Below are positions 17,389 to 25,849 of a stretch of DNA of 48,745 nt, piece by piece. This DNA comes from DASTQL01 sp035761805 (GTDB lineage Bacteria > Actinomycetota > Actinomycetes > Jiangellales > Jiangellaceae). The stretch is from contig DASTQL010000055.1 of NCBI GenBank assembly GCA_035761805.1, positions 1-48,745 of the forward strand. The letters run 5' to 3'. Both the position numbers and the translations under genes were made by a program. Numbering within the stretch: position 1 is the first letter of the stretch; every line of letters begins with the position of its first letter. The notes beneath the pieces are model-generated. The model was not told where the DNA came from. It worked only from the letters and a program-made list of their open reading frames with translations, and did not search any database.

Positions 17389-18033
17389 CTACCCGCGCAG
17401 GTAGCGGAGCACCGCGAGCACCCGCCGGTCGCTGTCGCTCGCGACCGGGAGGTCGAGCTTGTCGAAGATGTTCGTCACGTGCTTCTCGACGGCGCGGACG
17501 CTCACGTGCAGCCGGTGCGCGATGGCCGGGTTGGACAACCCCTGCGCCATCGACTCGAGGACGACCTGCTCCCGGGGCGTCAGGCGGCCCAGCTCGTCGT
17601 CCGTCTGCCGGCGCGAGAGGAGCTGGGAGACGACCGTGGGATCGAGCGCGGAGCCGCCCTCGCTCACGCGTCGGACGGCGTCGACGAACTCCTCGACGTC
17701 GGCGACCCGGTCCTTGAGGAGGTAGCCGAGGCCCTCGGCGCCCTCGGCGAGCAGCCGGATGGCCAGCCCCAGCTCGACGTACTGCGACAGGACCAGGACC
17801 CCGACCTGCGGCCACTGCGCACGGATGGCGACGGCCGCCCGCAGTCCTTCGTCAGTGAATGTCGGCGGCATCTTGATGTCCAGGACGCACACGTCCACCG
17901 GAGTCGTCTCCAGTCCGGCGAGCAGCGCATCCGCGTCGCCGAAGGTCGCCACCACGTCCAGGCCCGCGTCACCCAGGAGGCGCGAGATGCCCTCCCGGAG
18001 CAGGACGGCGTCGTCGGCGATTGCTACGCGCAC
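17389..18033 (-). CDS. NarL/FixJ-family response regulator
   Basis: A 214-residue regulator. The receiver domain (1-120) has the acidic pair Asp7/Asp8, the phosphoacceptor Asp52 in VLDIKMPP and the conserved Lys107 in YLLKD. The LuxR-type helix-turn-helix (about 148-205) reads LTPREQVVLESMAQGLSNPAIA then AVEKHVTNIFDKL. The start is GTG 18033, overlapping the end of the histidine kinase gene by 10 bp. It is the partner of that kinase and likely regulates the membrane genes downstream. Confidence 0.94.
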   Translation of the reverse strand: MRVAIADDAVLLREGISRLLGDAGLDVVATFGDADALLAGLETTPVDVCVLDIKMPPTFTDEGLRAAVAIRAQWPQVGVLVLSQYVELGLAIRLLAEGAEGLGYLLKDRVADVEEFVDAVRRVSEGGSALDPTVVSQLLSRRQTDDELGRLTPREQVVLESMAQGLSNPAIAHRLHVSVRAVEKHVTNIFDKLDLPVASDSDRRVLAVLRYLRG

Positions 18034-19769
18034 GGGATCATCGCCCGCACAGTCGTCCCCTTCCCCGGCGGGCTCGTGACTACCAGCCGTCCATCCAGCG
18101 CCGCGAGCCGGTCGCGCAGGCCCTGGAGGCCGGACCCGCCCTGCGCGTGCACGCCACCGACACCGTCGTCGACCACGTCGACCTGGAGGATGGAGCCGTC
18201 ATCGCAGACGCGGACGGAGGCTCTCGTGGCCGCCGCGTGCTTGACCACGTTGGCGAGCGCCTCCGAGATGACGTAGTACGCCGCAACCTCCACCTGCAGC
18301 GGCGGTCGTCGGGGCATCTCCACGACAAGCTCCACGCGGACCGGTGCCCGCGCAGCCAGGCCGTGCAGCGCCACCGCCAGCCCGTAGTCCGTGAGCGCAG
18401 CCGGGTGGAGGCCCACCGCAAGGTCCCGCAGCTCCGACAGCGACCTGCCCAGCTCGGCCTGAGCTTGTGCAGCCAGCTCCCTCGTCGTTGCGTCGCCGCC
18501 CGGCGCGCGTTCGAGCTGGCTCAGCAGCATCGAGACCGCCAGCAGTCTTTGCTGGGCCCCGTCGTGCAGGTTGCGCTCGAGCCGGCGGCGCTCCCGGTCG
18601 CCGGCCTCCACCAGCCGGCGGCGCGAGGCACGCAGGTCTTCGAGCTGGGCGCGCACCGCGGCGTGCAGCCGTTCGTTCTCCAACGCGAGTCCCGCTGCGG
18701 CGACCGCCCCGGAGACGAGCGCCGGGTCGTCGGCGAGAGACTCGTCGTGCACGAGTGCCGCAATCCGCCGGCCATCCCGCTCGACGAGCGTTACCGCCTG
18801 CTGTCCGTCCGGCACCGGCAACGCGACCGGACGCCCGGCCGCGTCGACGAACTCCCCGGTCTCGCCACGCCAGAAGGCCACCTGCAGTGACGGGTCCCTC
18901 AACGCCTTGCGTAACAGGTCGTCCAAGCCGAAGCCGTCACGGGACGCGCCGAGGTCGACGACCAGCTGCCCGACCGCGGATCGGTCCAGGCGCTGCCGGA
19001 GGAGGCCCAGGAGGAAGGCCACCGGTACAGCGGCGAACGCGAGGGCGCCGAGCCAGTCCACGGACTGCCGGACAGAGAACGGCTCAGCGGCCAGGGCAAC
19101 GGCTTGGACGACCAGGCACATCGCACCCGTCAGCAAGACCGGCGACAGCACGCGGCGCTGCGGCACGGAGGCGTCCAGCCATTGCCGGGTCAGCAGCACC
19201 AGCGTGCCACCGATGACGAGAGACCCGATCACCGCCTGCTGCACGACGAGGATCGTGGCGGCGACGTCGGGCTGGTCGGAGAGGAGGAGCACGTTGTCCG
19301 GACAGTCACCGCAGCCCGGCAGGTCCCCGGAGCGGGTGAACAGCAGGCGGAGGACCTGCACCACGGTCACATCGACATAGAGCACGGCCACCAGCAGGCG
19401 TCGCCATCGTCCCTCCAGCCGCCCGCCCGGGAAGGCGAGGAGGGCGTGGACGAACACGCCCAGCCACCAGGGCGCCGTGAGCAGTCCCAGCGTGAACAGC
19501 GTGGGACGCTCCGCCGCCATCAGGGCGGACAGGAACCATGCGAGCCCGGTGGCGTAGAGCAGCAGACCGAATCGGTTGCTCGGGCGCAGGACCGACGCCA
19601 CCACGCCAGCACCGGCGAAGGACCACCCGATCACCAGGCCCATGACGGGCCCGCCGGACTGCACCGGCCCGCGTGGCTCGGCGTGGGAGCTGGTGAGCGT
19701 CAGGGCGAGCGACCCAAGACCGGCCGCCACGGCGACCAGGAGGGCGAGAACAGCCCGGCGCCGGTCCAC
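18024..19769 (-). CDS. Sensor histidine kinase of the NarX/DesK (HisKA_3) type
   Basis: About 581 residues from GTG 19769. The N-terminal half (about 5-255) has roughly eight hydrophobic helices forming a membrane sensor. A cytoplasmic sensor-like segment (about 265-365) follows, then a coiled coil and the dimerisation/phosphorylation motif RRRLERNLHDGAQQRLL with His402, and a HATPase domain with NVVKHA, DDGVGG and GSGLQGLRDR. The frame is open 105 codons upstream to 20084, but that part is Arg/Pro-rich and not family-like, so it was excluded; the exact start is uncertain (GTG 19814 is an alternative). The operon continues with its response regulator and three membrane proteins. Confidence 0.9.
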   Translation of the reverse strand: MDRRRAVLALLVAVAAGLGSLALTLTSSHAEPRGPVQSGGPVMGLVIGWSFAGAGVVASVLRPSNRFGLLLYATGLAWFLSALMAAERPTLFTLGLLTAPWWLGVFVHALLAFPGGRLEGRWRRLLVAVLYVDVTVVQVLRLLFTRSGDLPGCGDCPDNVLLLSDQPDVAATILVVQQAVIGSLVIGGTLVLLTRQWLDASVPQRRVLSPVLLTGAMCLVVQAVALAAEPFSVRQSVDWLGALAFAAVPVAFLLGLLRQRLDRSAVGQLVVDLGASRDGFGLDDLLRKALRDPSLQVAFWRGETGEFVDAAGRPVALPVPDGQQAVTLVERDGRRIAALVHDESLADDPALVSGAVAAAGLALENERLHAAVRAQLEDLRASRRRLVEAGDRERRRLERNLHDGAQQRLLAVSMLLSQLERAPGGDATTRELAAQAQAELGRSLSELRDLAVGLHPAALTDYGLAVALHGLAARAPVRVELVVEMPRRPPLQVEVAAYYVISEALANVVKHAAATRASVRVCDDGSILQVDVVDDGVGGVHAQGGSGLQGLRDRLAALDGRLVVTSPPGKGTTVRAMIPCA

Positions 19770-20098
19770 CGATCCAGTAAAGCCACCTGTCGTCGCCCCC
19801 GGTAGGCCGTCCACGGGGCCCGCTCGCGCCGGCCCGGCCGGGACCCGGGGAGGCACATGGCGGTGACCTCTTCTCCCCGGGGGTCTGGCAGCGATCTCGG
19901 GCTTCAGGCTGCGTTGGGAGTTGCGCCGGGTCCACGTCGTAGAGTTCCTGGACAACGGTCGCCATCCGCAGCACCTGGCGATCCTCGAGGTATTGCCTGG
20001 ATCCGGGCTGGGTCCGCCCCACAACGTTGACCCGTACGTCACCTGGACGAAACGCAGGCCCTGTTCCCTACGGGGCGTATCCACGGAGAGGAGGCGCC
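19770..20098. other. Intergenic region between the histidine kinase and a small ORF
   Basis: This stretch of about 330 bp must contain the promoter of the minus-strand two-component operon and that of the plus-strand small gene. The only recognisable motif is a two-site GlnR-like half box at 20038-20053. A minus-strand reading from 19965 (MATVVQELYDVDPAQLP) looks protein-like and has a passable ribosome site, but it runs into the kinase gene in another frame and is not called. Confidence 0.5.
20038..20053 (+). promoter_or_regulatory. Possible GlnR half box (GTCAC-n6-GAAAC)
   Basis: The spacing and bases match the first two half sites of the actinobacterial GlnR box. No second pair follows at the expected distance. 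It lies 45 bp upstream of the small ORF at 20099. A two-site match can occur by chance, so this is tentative. Confidence 0.4.
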
Positions 20099-20272
20099 AT
20101 GGCCAACCCGATCGCGAGCGTCGCCCGGCGGGCCGACTCCGCGCTCCTCGGCCGGGCCCGGCTCAACGCGGCCTTCGCCCTCGCGGCCGACCGGCGCCGG
20201 GCCCGCGACTGGCGTGAGTCCCTCGCCGAAGTGGACGCCGCCGTCACGGTCACCCTGCCCAGCCCCGCCTGA
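20099..20272 (+). CDS. Small Arg/Ala-rich hypothetical protein
   Basis: A 57-residue basic, helix-prone protein (SVARRADSALLGRARLNAAF and LAADRRRARDWRESL) with no membrane segment. Support for it being real is the excellent ribosome site AGAGGAGG five bases before the ATG and actinobacterial codon use with G/C at most third positions. It lies between the two-component operon and DUF4191. Function unknown; a possible GlnR half site upstream hints at nitrogen regulation. Confidence 0.6.
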   Translation: MANPIASVARRADSALLGRARLNAAFALAADRRRARDWRESLAEVDAAVTVTLPSPA

Positions 20273-20309
20273 GTCGAGGCCCCCAGGCCGGTTCCGTACC
20301 CTGTCGCCC

Positions 20310-21026
20310 ATGGCACGCAAGGACGGCGGGGCGAAGAAGGACGGCGGCACCAAGAAGCCGGGTCGCATCGCCCAGGTGCGGCAGACCTACCAGATGGCCA
20401 AGCGGGTCGATCCCCGTATCGGCTGGATCACCCTGGGCACGATCGTCGCCGTCGCCGCCGTCATCGCGCTGCTCGGCCTGCTGCTGGGGACGTGGTGGGT
20501 CTGGCTCCTGCTCGGCCTGCCGATGGCACTGCTCGCGGGCACCGTGGTCTTCGGCCGGCGAGCCGAGCGCGCCGCCTACGCCCAGATCGAGGGCCAGCCG
20601 GGGGCGGCCGCCGCCGCACTCGGCACCCTGCGCCGCGGCTGGACCGTGACCCCGGCCGTCGGCGTCAACAAGCACCAGGACGTGGTGCACCGGGTGACCG
20701 GGCGGCCGGGTGTGGTCCTGGTGGCCGAGGGGACCTCGCCCCAGCGGGTGGCCAACCTGCTCGCCCAGGAGAAGCGCCGCCACGCCCGCGTCGTCGGTGA
20801 CGTCCCCGTCCACGACCTGGTCCTCGGCAAGGGCGAGGGCCAGGTCTCGTTGCAGAAGCTGCCCAAACGGGTGATGAAGCTGCCGCGCACCCTCCGTCCG
20901 GCCGAGGTCTCCGAGCTCAACTTCCGGCTGCGGGCAATCGGGACGTCGTCGATCCCCATGCCCAAGGGACCGCTCCCCAGGAACATCCGCCTGCCCAAGG
21001 GCGGGCCGCAGCTGCCGGGGCGCTGA
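20310..21026 (+). CDS. DUF4191 family membrane protein
   Basis: A 238-residue protein with a Lys/Gly-rich N-terminus (ARKDGGAKKDGGTKKPGR), two adjacent membrane helices (about 38-60 and 62-82) and a cytoplasmic domain of about 150 residues ending in basic Pro/Gly repeats. This matches the actinobacterial DUF4191 family, which is usually found close to lipA and glnA, as here. The start at ATG 20310 is fixed by the family-typical opening. Function is not established. Confidence 0.85.
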   Translation: MARKDGGAKKDGGTKKPGRIAQVRQTYQMAKRVDPRIGWITLGTIVAVAAVIALLGLLLGTWWVWLLLGLPMALLAGTVVFGRRAERAAYAQIEGQPGAAAAALGTLRRGWTVTPAVGVNKHQDVVHRVTGRPGVVLVAEGTSPQRVANLLAQEKRRHARVVGDVPVHDLVLGKGEGQVSLQKLPKRVMKLPRTLRPAEVSELNFRLRAIGTSSIPMPKGPLPRNIRLPKGGPQLPGR

Positions 21027-21035
21027 CCCGCGCCG

Positions 21036-22079
21036 TCACGGAACCGTCAGCGGACCCCCGAGGGCGGTCCACCGCGCCGCCAGCGCCTCCCGCCCGGCCG
21101 TCGACAGCTCACCCCACAGCCGTACCCGGGCCATGCCACCGTCCGGGTAGACGTCCAGCCGGACGTGCGTCACCGCGGCGGAGTCGTCGACGAGGAAGCG
21201 GTGCCGGGTGTCCGGCTGCAGGCGCCGCCGGGTCAGCACGTCGACCCACGCCGCCCCGTCCCCGCCCCGGTCGTCGCGCCCGCGCAGCCCCGCCCACCCG
21301 GGCGCGTTGCCCACGAAGCAGCTGGTGTCCAGCTCGGCCACCCGCACCACCCCGGGCCCGGCCAGCCGGATCTCGACGAAGTCGTTTCCCCCGTCCCGCC
21401 GCCGCGCGGTCTCCCACCCCTCCCCCATCACCCGCGCGAGCCCGGGCGCCAGGAGATTGCGCGGCGAGGAGTAGAACATGTCGCTGCACCGCACGACGTC
21501 GCCGCCGTTCTCGAGGGCGGCCAGGTCGAAGGGCCCCGCACCCGGCCACCTGGGGTCCGGCACGGGCTGCCCGTGCACCCGCAGCCGGGCGACCCCGCCG
21601 TCGGGGTAGAGGCACAGCCGTACGTGAGAGGTGAGCCGCTCCACGACGACGGCGAAGGGGGTGCGGGTGTCGCCCACGACCGGGGAGCGCGGGACCAGCG
21701 GGAACCAGGCGGCGTCCCCCAGCTCGGCGGGCGACGGGTAGCCGTCGACGAACGCCCCCTCGACCGACACCTCCGGCGGGTGGTTCCCGGTGAAGAACGC
21801 CGTGTCCACGACGACGCCCCGTACGACGCCGGGCACGCCCAGCCGGACGGCCGCCCAGTCGTGCCCGGGCTCGCGCCGGCGACGCGTCTCCCACCCGTCG
21901 TACACCTGCCCCTTGGGCCCGAAGGTGGACGGGGAGAAGGTCGGCGGCTCGGGCCGGATCAGGCTCTCGCGGGGCGCGAACAGCTCGTCGCTGGCAGCCA
22001 CCACGCTGCCGCCGAGGTGGCGCGACGCCAGGTCGACGAGGTGCGTGAAGTCCGGCTGGACGTCGGCGTGACCGGTCAT
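21036..22079 (-). CDS. alc: Allantoicase
   Basis: A 347-residue allantoicase that hydrolyses allantoate to ureidoglycolate and urea. The protein is an internal duplication of a jelly-roll domain. Each half has a GWETRRRR or GWETARRRDGGNDF segment, a VVRxxxxDTxxFxGNxP strand (VVVDTAFFTGNHPPEVS and AELDTSCFVGNAPGWA) and an HVRLxxYPDGGxARxRxxG strand. The length is typical. Its ATG overlaps the allantoinase stop (ATGA), so it is translated after allB. It ends 9 bp from the convergent DUF4191 stop. Confidence 0.95.
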   Translation of the reverse strand: MTGHADVQPDFTHLVDLASRHLGGSVVAASDELFAPRESLIRPEPPTFSPSTFGPKGQVYDGWETRRRREPGHDWAAVRLGVPGVVRGVVVDTAFFTGNHPPEVSVEGAFVDGYPSPAELGDAAWFPLVPRSPVVGDTRTPFAVVVERLTSHVRLCLYPDGGVARLRVHGQPVPDPRWPGAGPFDLAALENGGDVVRCSDMFYSSPRNLLAPGLARVMGEGWETARRRDGGNDFVEIRLAGPGVVRVAELDTSCFVGNAPGWAGLRGRDDRGGDGAAWVDVLTRRRLQPDTRHRFLVDDSAAVTHVRLDVYPDGGMARVRLWGELSTAGREALAARWTALGGPLTVP

Positions 22080-23413
22080 GCGTCTCCTCGGGTCAGCAAC
22101 CTGCCGATGGGGTCCGTCGGCTTCGGGACGCGGCCACGCAGCCAGGTGCGACGCACCACGCCGGTGAGCTCGCGCCCCGCGTAGGGCGTCACTGCGTGGC
22201 GGTGGTGCAGCCTGGCCGGGTCCACGACGACGGTCGCGTCCGGGGCGAAGGCGACGAGGTCGGCGTCGGCACCGACGGCGATCCGGCCCTTGCGCCGTAG
22301 TCCCGCGATGCGGGCGGGCTCCTCGGCCATCCAGCGGACCACGTCGGCCAGGTCGTGCCCGCGTGCCCGGGCCTCGGTCCAGACGACCGCCAGGCCGAGC
22401 TGCAGCGACGCGATGCCGCCCCACGCGGCACCGAAATCGCCGCCCCCCTGCTGCCTCAGCTCCGGCGGGCAGGGCGAGTGGTCCGACACGACGCAGTCGA
22501 CGTCGCCGGCCCCGAGCGCCCGCCACAGCCCCGTACGGTTGATGGCGTCGCGGATCGGCGGACAGCACTTGTACTCGGTCGCTCCCGTCGGGACGGCGTC
22601 GGCGTCGAGGGTCAGGTAGTGCGGGCAGGTCTCGACGGTCACGCGGACCCCGTCGCGGCGAGCCTGCCGGACGAGCGGCACTGCGTGCGCGCTGGACAGG
22701 TGCACGATGTGCACCCGCGCCCCGGTCCGCCGGGCGGCGGCGAGGACGTGGGTGATCGCGACGTCCTCGGCCTCGTGCGGCCGGGAGGCGAGATAGTCCT
22801 TGTAGCCGGTGCCGTTCGGAGCTGGGGCCGCGCCGATCACCTGCGGGTCCTCGGCATGGACGAGGACGAGCCCGTCGAAGGAAGCCGAGACGGCCAGGTG
22901 ACGCTCGAGCTCCGCCGACGACAGCGGCGGGAACTCCTCGACCCCCGAGTCGAGGAGGAAGCACTTGAAGCCGAACACCCCCGCCTCGTGCAGCGGCCGC
23001 ATCGCGTCGGCGTTGCCGGGAACCGCTCCGCCCCAGAAGCCGACGTCGACGTGGCACTGGCCCCGGGCGGCCTTGCGCTTGACCTCCAGCGCCGCCACGT
23101 CCACCGTCGGGGGGACGCTGTTGAGCGGCATGTCGAGGATCGTCGTCACGCCGCCCGCGAGGGCGGCACGCGTGGCCGACGCGAAGCCCTCCCACTCGGT
23201 GCGGCCGGGCTCGTCCACGTGGACGTGGGTGTCGACGAGCCCGGGGAGCAGCACCTCGCCGTCGGCGAGGTCGACCACCTCGGCCGCGTCGAGCGGGGCC
23301 TCGGGGACGTCCACGGCAGCGATCCGCCCGCGCGCGACGGCCACGGCGGCGGCGCGCACCCCGCCGGGCAGCACTGCTCGCCCGGCGCGCACCACCAGGT
23401 CGTACGCGTGCAC
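22076..23413 (-). CDS. allB: Allantoinase
   Basis: A 445-residue cyclic amidohydrolase that opens allantoin to allantoate. Dinuclear-zinc residues are visible: GLVDTHVHVDEPG (His63, His65), the carbamylated Lys in FGFKCFLLDSG (Lys150), LVHAED (His186), HIVHLSSAHA (His238) and the catalytic Asp in VVSDHSPCP (Asp311). The start is GTG 23413, with GGGAGG seven bases upstream; the longer open frame is rejected. It is divergent from uraD across 134 bp, so one regulator probably controls both arms of the pathway. Confidence 0.96.
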   Translation of the reverse strand: MHAYDLVVRAGRAVLPGGVRAAAVAVARGRIAAVDVPEAPLDAAEVVDLADGEVLLPGLVDTHVHVDEPGRTEWEGFASATRAALAGGVTTILDMPLNSVPPTVDVAALEVKRKAARGQCHVDVGFWGGAVPGNADAMRPLHEAGVFGFKCFLLDSGVEEFPPLSSAELERHLAVSASFDGLVLVHAEDPQVIGAAPAPNGTGYKDYLASRPHEAEDVAITHVLAAARRTGARVHIVHLSSAHAVPLVRQARRDGVRVTVETCPHYLTLDADAVPTGATEYKCCPPIRDAINRTGLWRALGAGDVDCVVSDHSPCPPELRQQGGGDFGAAWGGIASLQLGLAVVWTEARARGHDLADVVRWMAEEPARIAGLRRKGRIAVGADADLVAFAPDATVVVDPARLHHRHAVTPYAGRELTGVVRRTWLRGRVPKPTDPIGRLLTRGDA

Positions 23414-23547
23414 CGTCGCACCTCCCGACACGGCCGGGCCGGCGGAGGCCGGTCCCCGGGGGCCATCATGGCGCGCCCTGCCACTGTGTCCGGGGCATGG
23501 ACCAAGATGCACGGGACCGGCACCGTCGCCGGCGGAAGGAGCGTCCT

Positions 23548-24057
23548 GTGACACCGACCCTCACGCTGGCCCAGTTCAACGCTCTGCCGGAGGCCGAGGC
23601 CAGGGTCGCGCTGGAGGGCTGCTGTGCCAGCCGGTCGTGGGCCGACGCGGTGCTCCGAGGTCGGCCCTACCCCACCCTCCAGGCCCTCCTCTCGACCGCC
23701 GAGACCGCCTGCCTGGAGCTGCCGTCGGCGGGCCTCGACGAGGCGCTGGCCGGTCACCCCCGGATCGGTGACCGGGCAGCCGGGGACGGTGCACCCGCCA
23801 GGCTGTCCCGGCACGAGCAGTCCGCGGTCGCCCGGGCCGACTCCTCGGTGCAGGAGAGGCTGCGGCTCGCCAACGCGGCCTACGAGGAGCGCTTCTCCCG
23901 GGTGTTCCTGATCCACGCGGCCGGGCGGGAGCCGGAGGAGATCCTGTCCGAGCTGCGCCGCCGCCTGGGCAACGACCCGCACGCGGAGCGCGCAGAGGTG
24001 GCGCGTGAGCTGGCCGACATCACCGGCCGCCGGCTCGAGGGGCTGGTGACCGCATGA
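23548..24057 (+). CDS. uraD: 2-oxo-4-hydroxy-4-carboxy-5-ureidoimidazoline (OHCU) decarboxylase
   Basis: A 169-residue all-helical enzyme that converts OHCU to S-allantoin. The family's catalytic segment GHPRIGD is present at about residues 70-76, as is the C-terminal RVFLIHAAGREPEEIL. The start GTG 23548 has GGAAGGAG upstream. The gene overlaps uraH by 4 bp (ATGA) and is the first of three genes processing urate. Confidence 0.95.
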   Translation: MTPTLTLAQFNALPEAEARVALEGCCASRSWADAVLRGRPYPTLQALLSTAETACLELPSAGLDEALAGHPRIGDRAAGDGAPARLSRHEQSAVARADSSVQERLRLANAAYEERFSRVFLIHAAGREPEEILSELRRRLGNDPHAERAEVARELADITGRRLEGLVTA

Positions 24058-24389
24058 GCACGCTCTCAACCCACGTGCTGGACGCGGTCGCCGGGGTCCC
24101 CGCGCGCGGCGTACCCGTCGCCCTGTCCAGTCGCGCCGACGACGGCGGCTGGGTCGAGGTCCACGCGACGAGCACCGACTCGGACGGGCGGGTCGCCGAC
24201 CTGGCCCCACACGGGTTGGCGCGCGGGGTGCACCGACTGGTCTTCGACACCGGCGCCTGGTCCGCGGCGGCTGGGCGCCCGTGCTTCTACCCGGAGGTTG
24301 CGGTGGTGTTCACGGTCGAGGACGAGCGGCACCACCACGTCCCGCTGCTGCTCAGCCCCTACGCCTACTCCACCTACCGGGGGAGCTGA
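24054..24389 (+). CDS. uraH: 5-hydroxyisourate hydrolase (transthyretin-like)
   Basis: A 111-residue HIU hydrolase. It has the N-terminal active-site segment LSTHVLDAVAGVPA, the central HRLVFDTGAW, and the diagnostic C-terminal tetrapeptide YRGS. It hydrolyses the uricase product 5-hydroxyisourate to OHCU. It is translationally coupled to uraD and followed closely by uricase. Confidence 0.97.
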   Translation: MSTLSTHVLDAVAGVPARGVPVALSSRADDGGWVEVHATSTDSDGRVADLAPHGLARGVHRLVFDTGAWSAAAGRPCFYPEVAVVFTVEDERHHHVPLLLSPYAYSTYRGS

Positions 24390-24393
24390 CCGC

Positions 24394-25290
24394 ATGCCGC
24401 ACGTCCTCGGACACAACCAGTACGGCAAGGCGGAGACCCGGGTGGTGCGCGTCTACCGCGATCGCGACCCGCACGAGCTCGTCGACTACGACGTCAGCGT
24501 GTCCCTGGTGGGCGACTTCGCCGACGTCCACGTCAAGGGCGACAACGCCGCGTGCCTGACGACCGACGCGATGAGGAACACCGTCAACGCCCATGCCAGG
24601 GAGCACGGGGATGCGGCCCGGCAGCCGGAGTCCTTCGGCCTCGCCCTTGCCCGCCACTTCGTCGACGACGTCCCCCAGGTGGAGCGCGCGCGGGTGACGA
24701 CCGAGGGCTACCCGTGGGTGCGACTGCATCACGCCGGCTCCCCCAGCCCGCACGCCTTCGCCCGGGCCGGGGGTCACGTCCGTACGGCGTCGGTCACCTG
24801 CAGCGACGGAGCAGCGTGGGTGGTGTCCGGCCTCCGCGACCTGGTCCTGCTCAAGACGACCGACTCGGAGTTCCGCGGCTTCTACCGGGAGCGCTACACG
24901 ACACTCGCGCCGACGACCGATCGCGTGATGGCGACGTCCGTGACGGCGCAGTGGTGGCACTCCGATCCTGCCGTGGACTGGGGTGGAGCGCACGACGCCG
25001 CGCACGGTGCGCTGTGCGACGCCTTCGCCGGCTCGTACAGCCGCTCGTTGCAGCAGACGCTCTACGAGATGGGCGGCGCGGTGCTCGACGCCGTGCCGAG
25101 CGCGGCCGAGGTCCGCCTGTCGTTGCCCAACCGGCACCACCTCGTCGTCGACCTCGGGCCCTTCGGGCTCGACAACCCGAACGAGGTGTTCTACGCCAGC
25201 GACCGCCCGTACGGGCTGATCGAGGGCACGGTACGACGGGAGGGGGCGAGCAGCCCGGGGCCGGCCTTCGACCCCGGGCTGGGCTGGTAG
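24394..25290 (+). CDS. uox: Urate oxidase (uricase)
   Basis: A 298-residue cofactor-free uricase that oxidises urate with O2 to 5-hydroxyisourate. Visible features are NQYGKAETRVVRV with the catalytic Lys12, the active-site segment CLTTDAMRNTV with Thr57, QWWHSDPAVDW, and LSLPNRHHLVVDLG near the C-terminus carrying the third conserved residue (His). ATG 24394 has GGGGGAG upstream. It lies 4 bp after uraH, giving a uraD-uraH-uox operon. No xanthine dehydrogenase or urate transporter gene lies in the window. Confidence 0.97.
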   Translation: MPHVLGHNQYGKAETRVVRVYRDRDPHELVDYDVSVSLVGDFADVHVKGDNAACLTTDAMRNTVNAHAREHGDAARQPESFGLALARHFVDDVPQVERARVTTEGYPWVRLHHAGSPSPHAFARAGGHVRTASVTCSDGAAWVVSGLRDLVLLKTTDSEFRGFYRERYTTLAPTTDRVMATSVTAQWWHSDPAVDWGGAHDAAHGALCDAFAGSYSRSLQQTLYEMGGAVLDAVPSAAEVRLSLPNRHHLVVDLGPFGLDNPNEVFYASDRPYGLIEGTVRREGASSPGPAFDPGLGW

Positions 25291-25299
25291 GGCACGGGG

Positions 25300-25749
25300 T
25301 CAGCGCGGCCCGTGGACTACCACGGTGCCCACGGCGAGGTCGTGCAGTCCCCGCCCGTCCCCCACGCTCACGACGGCCGGGAGCACCAGCGCGATGAGCG
25401 CCGTCCTGGCGAAGCCGCGGAGCAGGCCCACCGGCCGGCGGTCCAGGCGGAGCACCCGGAGCCTGAGCGCCCACTGCCCGATGCTCGCACCGGTGAGCCC
25501 GGTGGCGAGCGACGTGAGCAGGTACCACGCGACGAGCGGGAGCCATACCCGGCCGGTCGCGGCCGACCACACCTCGGTGCCGGCGAGCATCAGGGCCACC
25601 AGGTTGGCGAGGGCCCAGTCGATGACGAGGGCGAGCAGTCGGATGCCGAAGCCCGCCACCGAGCCGGGACCCTCGGCGGGGAGGCCCAGGTACTGGCCGC
25701 GGTAGGGCACCGTGTCCCCGGTCGGCGGACGCTCGTCGCGCGTGCTCAC
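25300..25749 (-). CDS. RDD family membrane protein
   Basis: A 149-residue protein with three membrane helices and RDD hallmarks: FGIRLLALVIDWALANLVAL (the conserved Arg and Asp in helix 1), then SIGQWALRLRVLRLD, and a C-terminal GLHDLAVGTVVV carrying the third-helix Asp. The start is GTG 25749. It is convergent with uricase (9 bp) and divergent from glnA; in many actinobacteria an RDD gene sits next to glnA. Function is not established. Confidence 0.9.
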   Translation of the reverse strand: MSTRDERPPTGDTVPYRGQYLGLPAEGPGSVAGFGIRLLALVIDWALANLVALMLAGTEVWSAATGRVWLPLVAWYLLTSLATGLTGASIGQWALRLRVLRLDRRPVGLLRGFARTALIALVLPAVVSVGDGRGLHDLAVGTVVVHGPR

Positions 25750-25849
25750 CCGGCCAGGCTAGGCGGCGCCCGGCGGGCCTGCCCGGCCAGGCCACGGTCT
25801 GGCGGCCCAGGCCCGGCCGTGGGAGAGTCGTTGCCGGGTGGTGCGGCGC

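Noticed and set aside
19890..19965. Minus-strand reading beginning MATVVQELYDVDPAQLP
   Set aside because: Protein-like start and a fair ribosome site, but the frame continues as Pro/Arg-rich sequence into the kinase gene in another frame; possibly a gene relic, not supported.
19770..20084. N-terminal extension of the histidine kinase frame to 20084
   Set aside because: Arg/Pro-rich and unlike the family. The membrane sensor begins right after GTG 19769, and the extension would overlap the small-gene promoter region.
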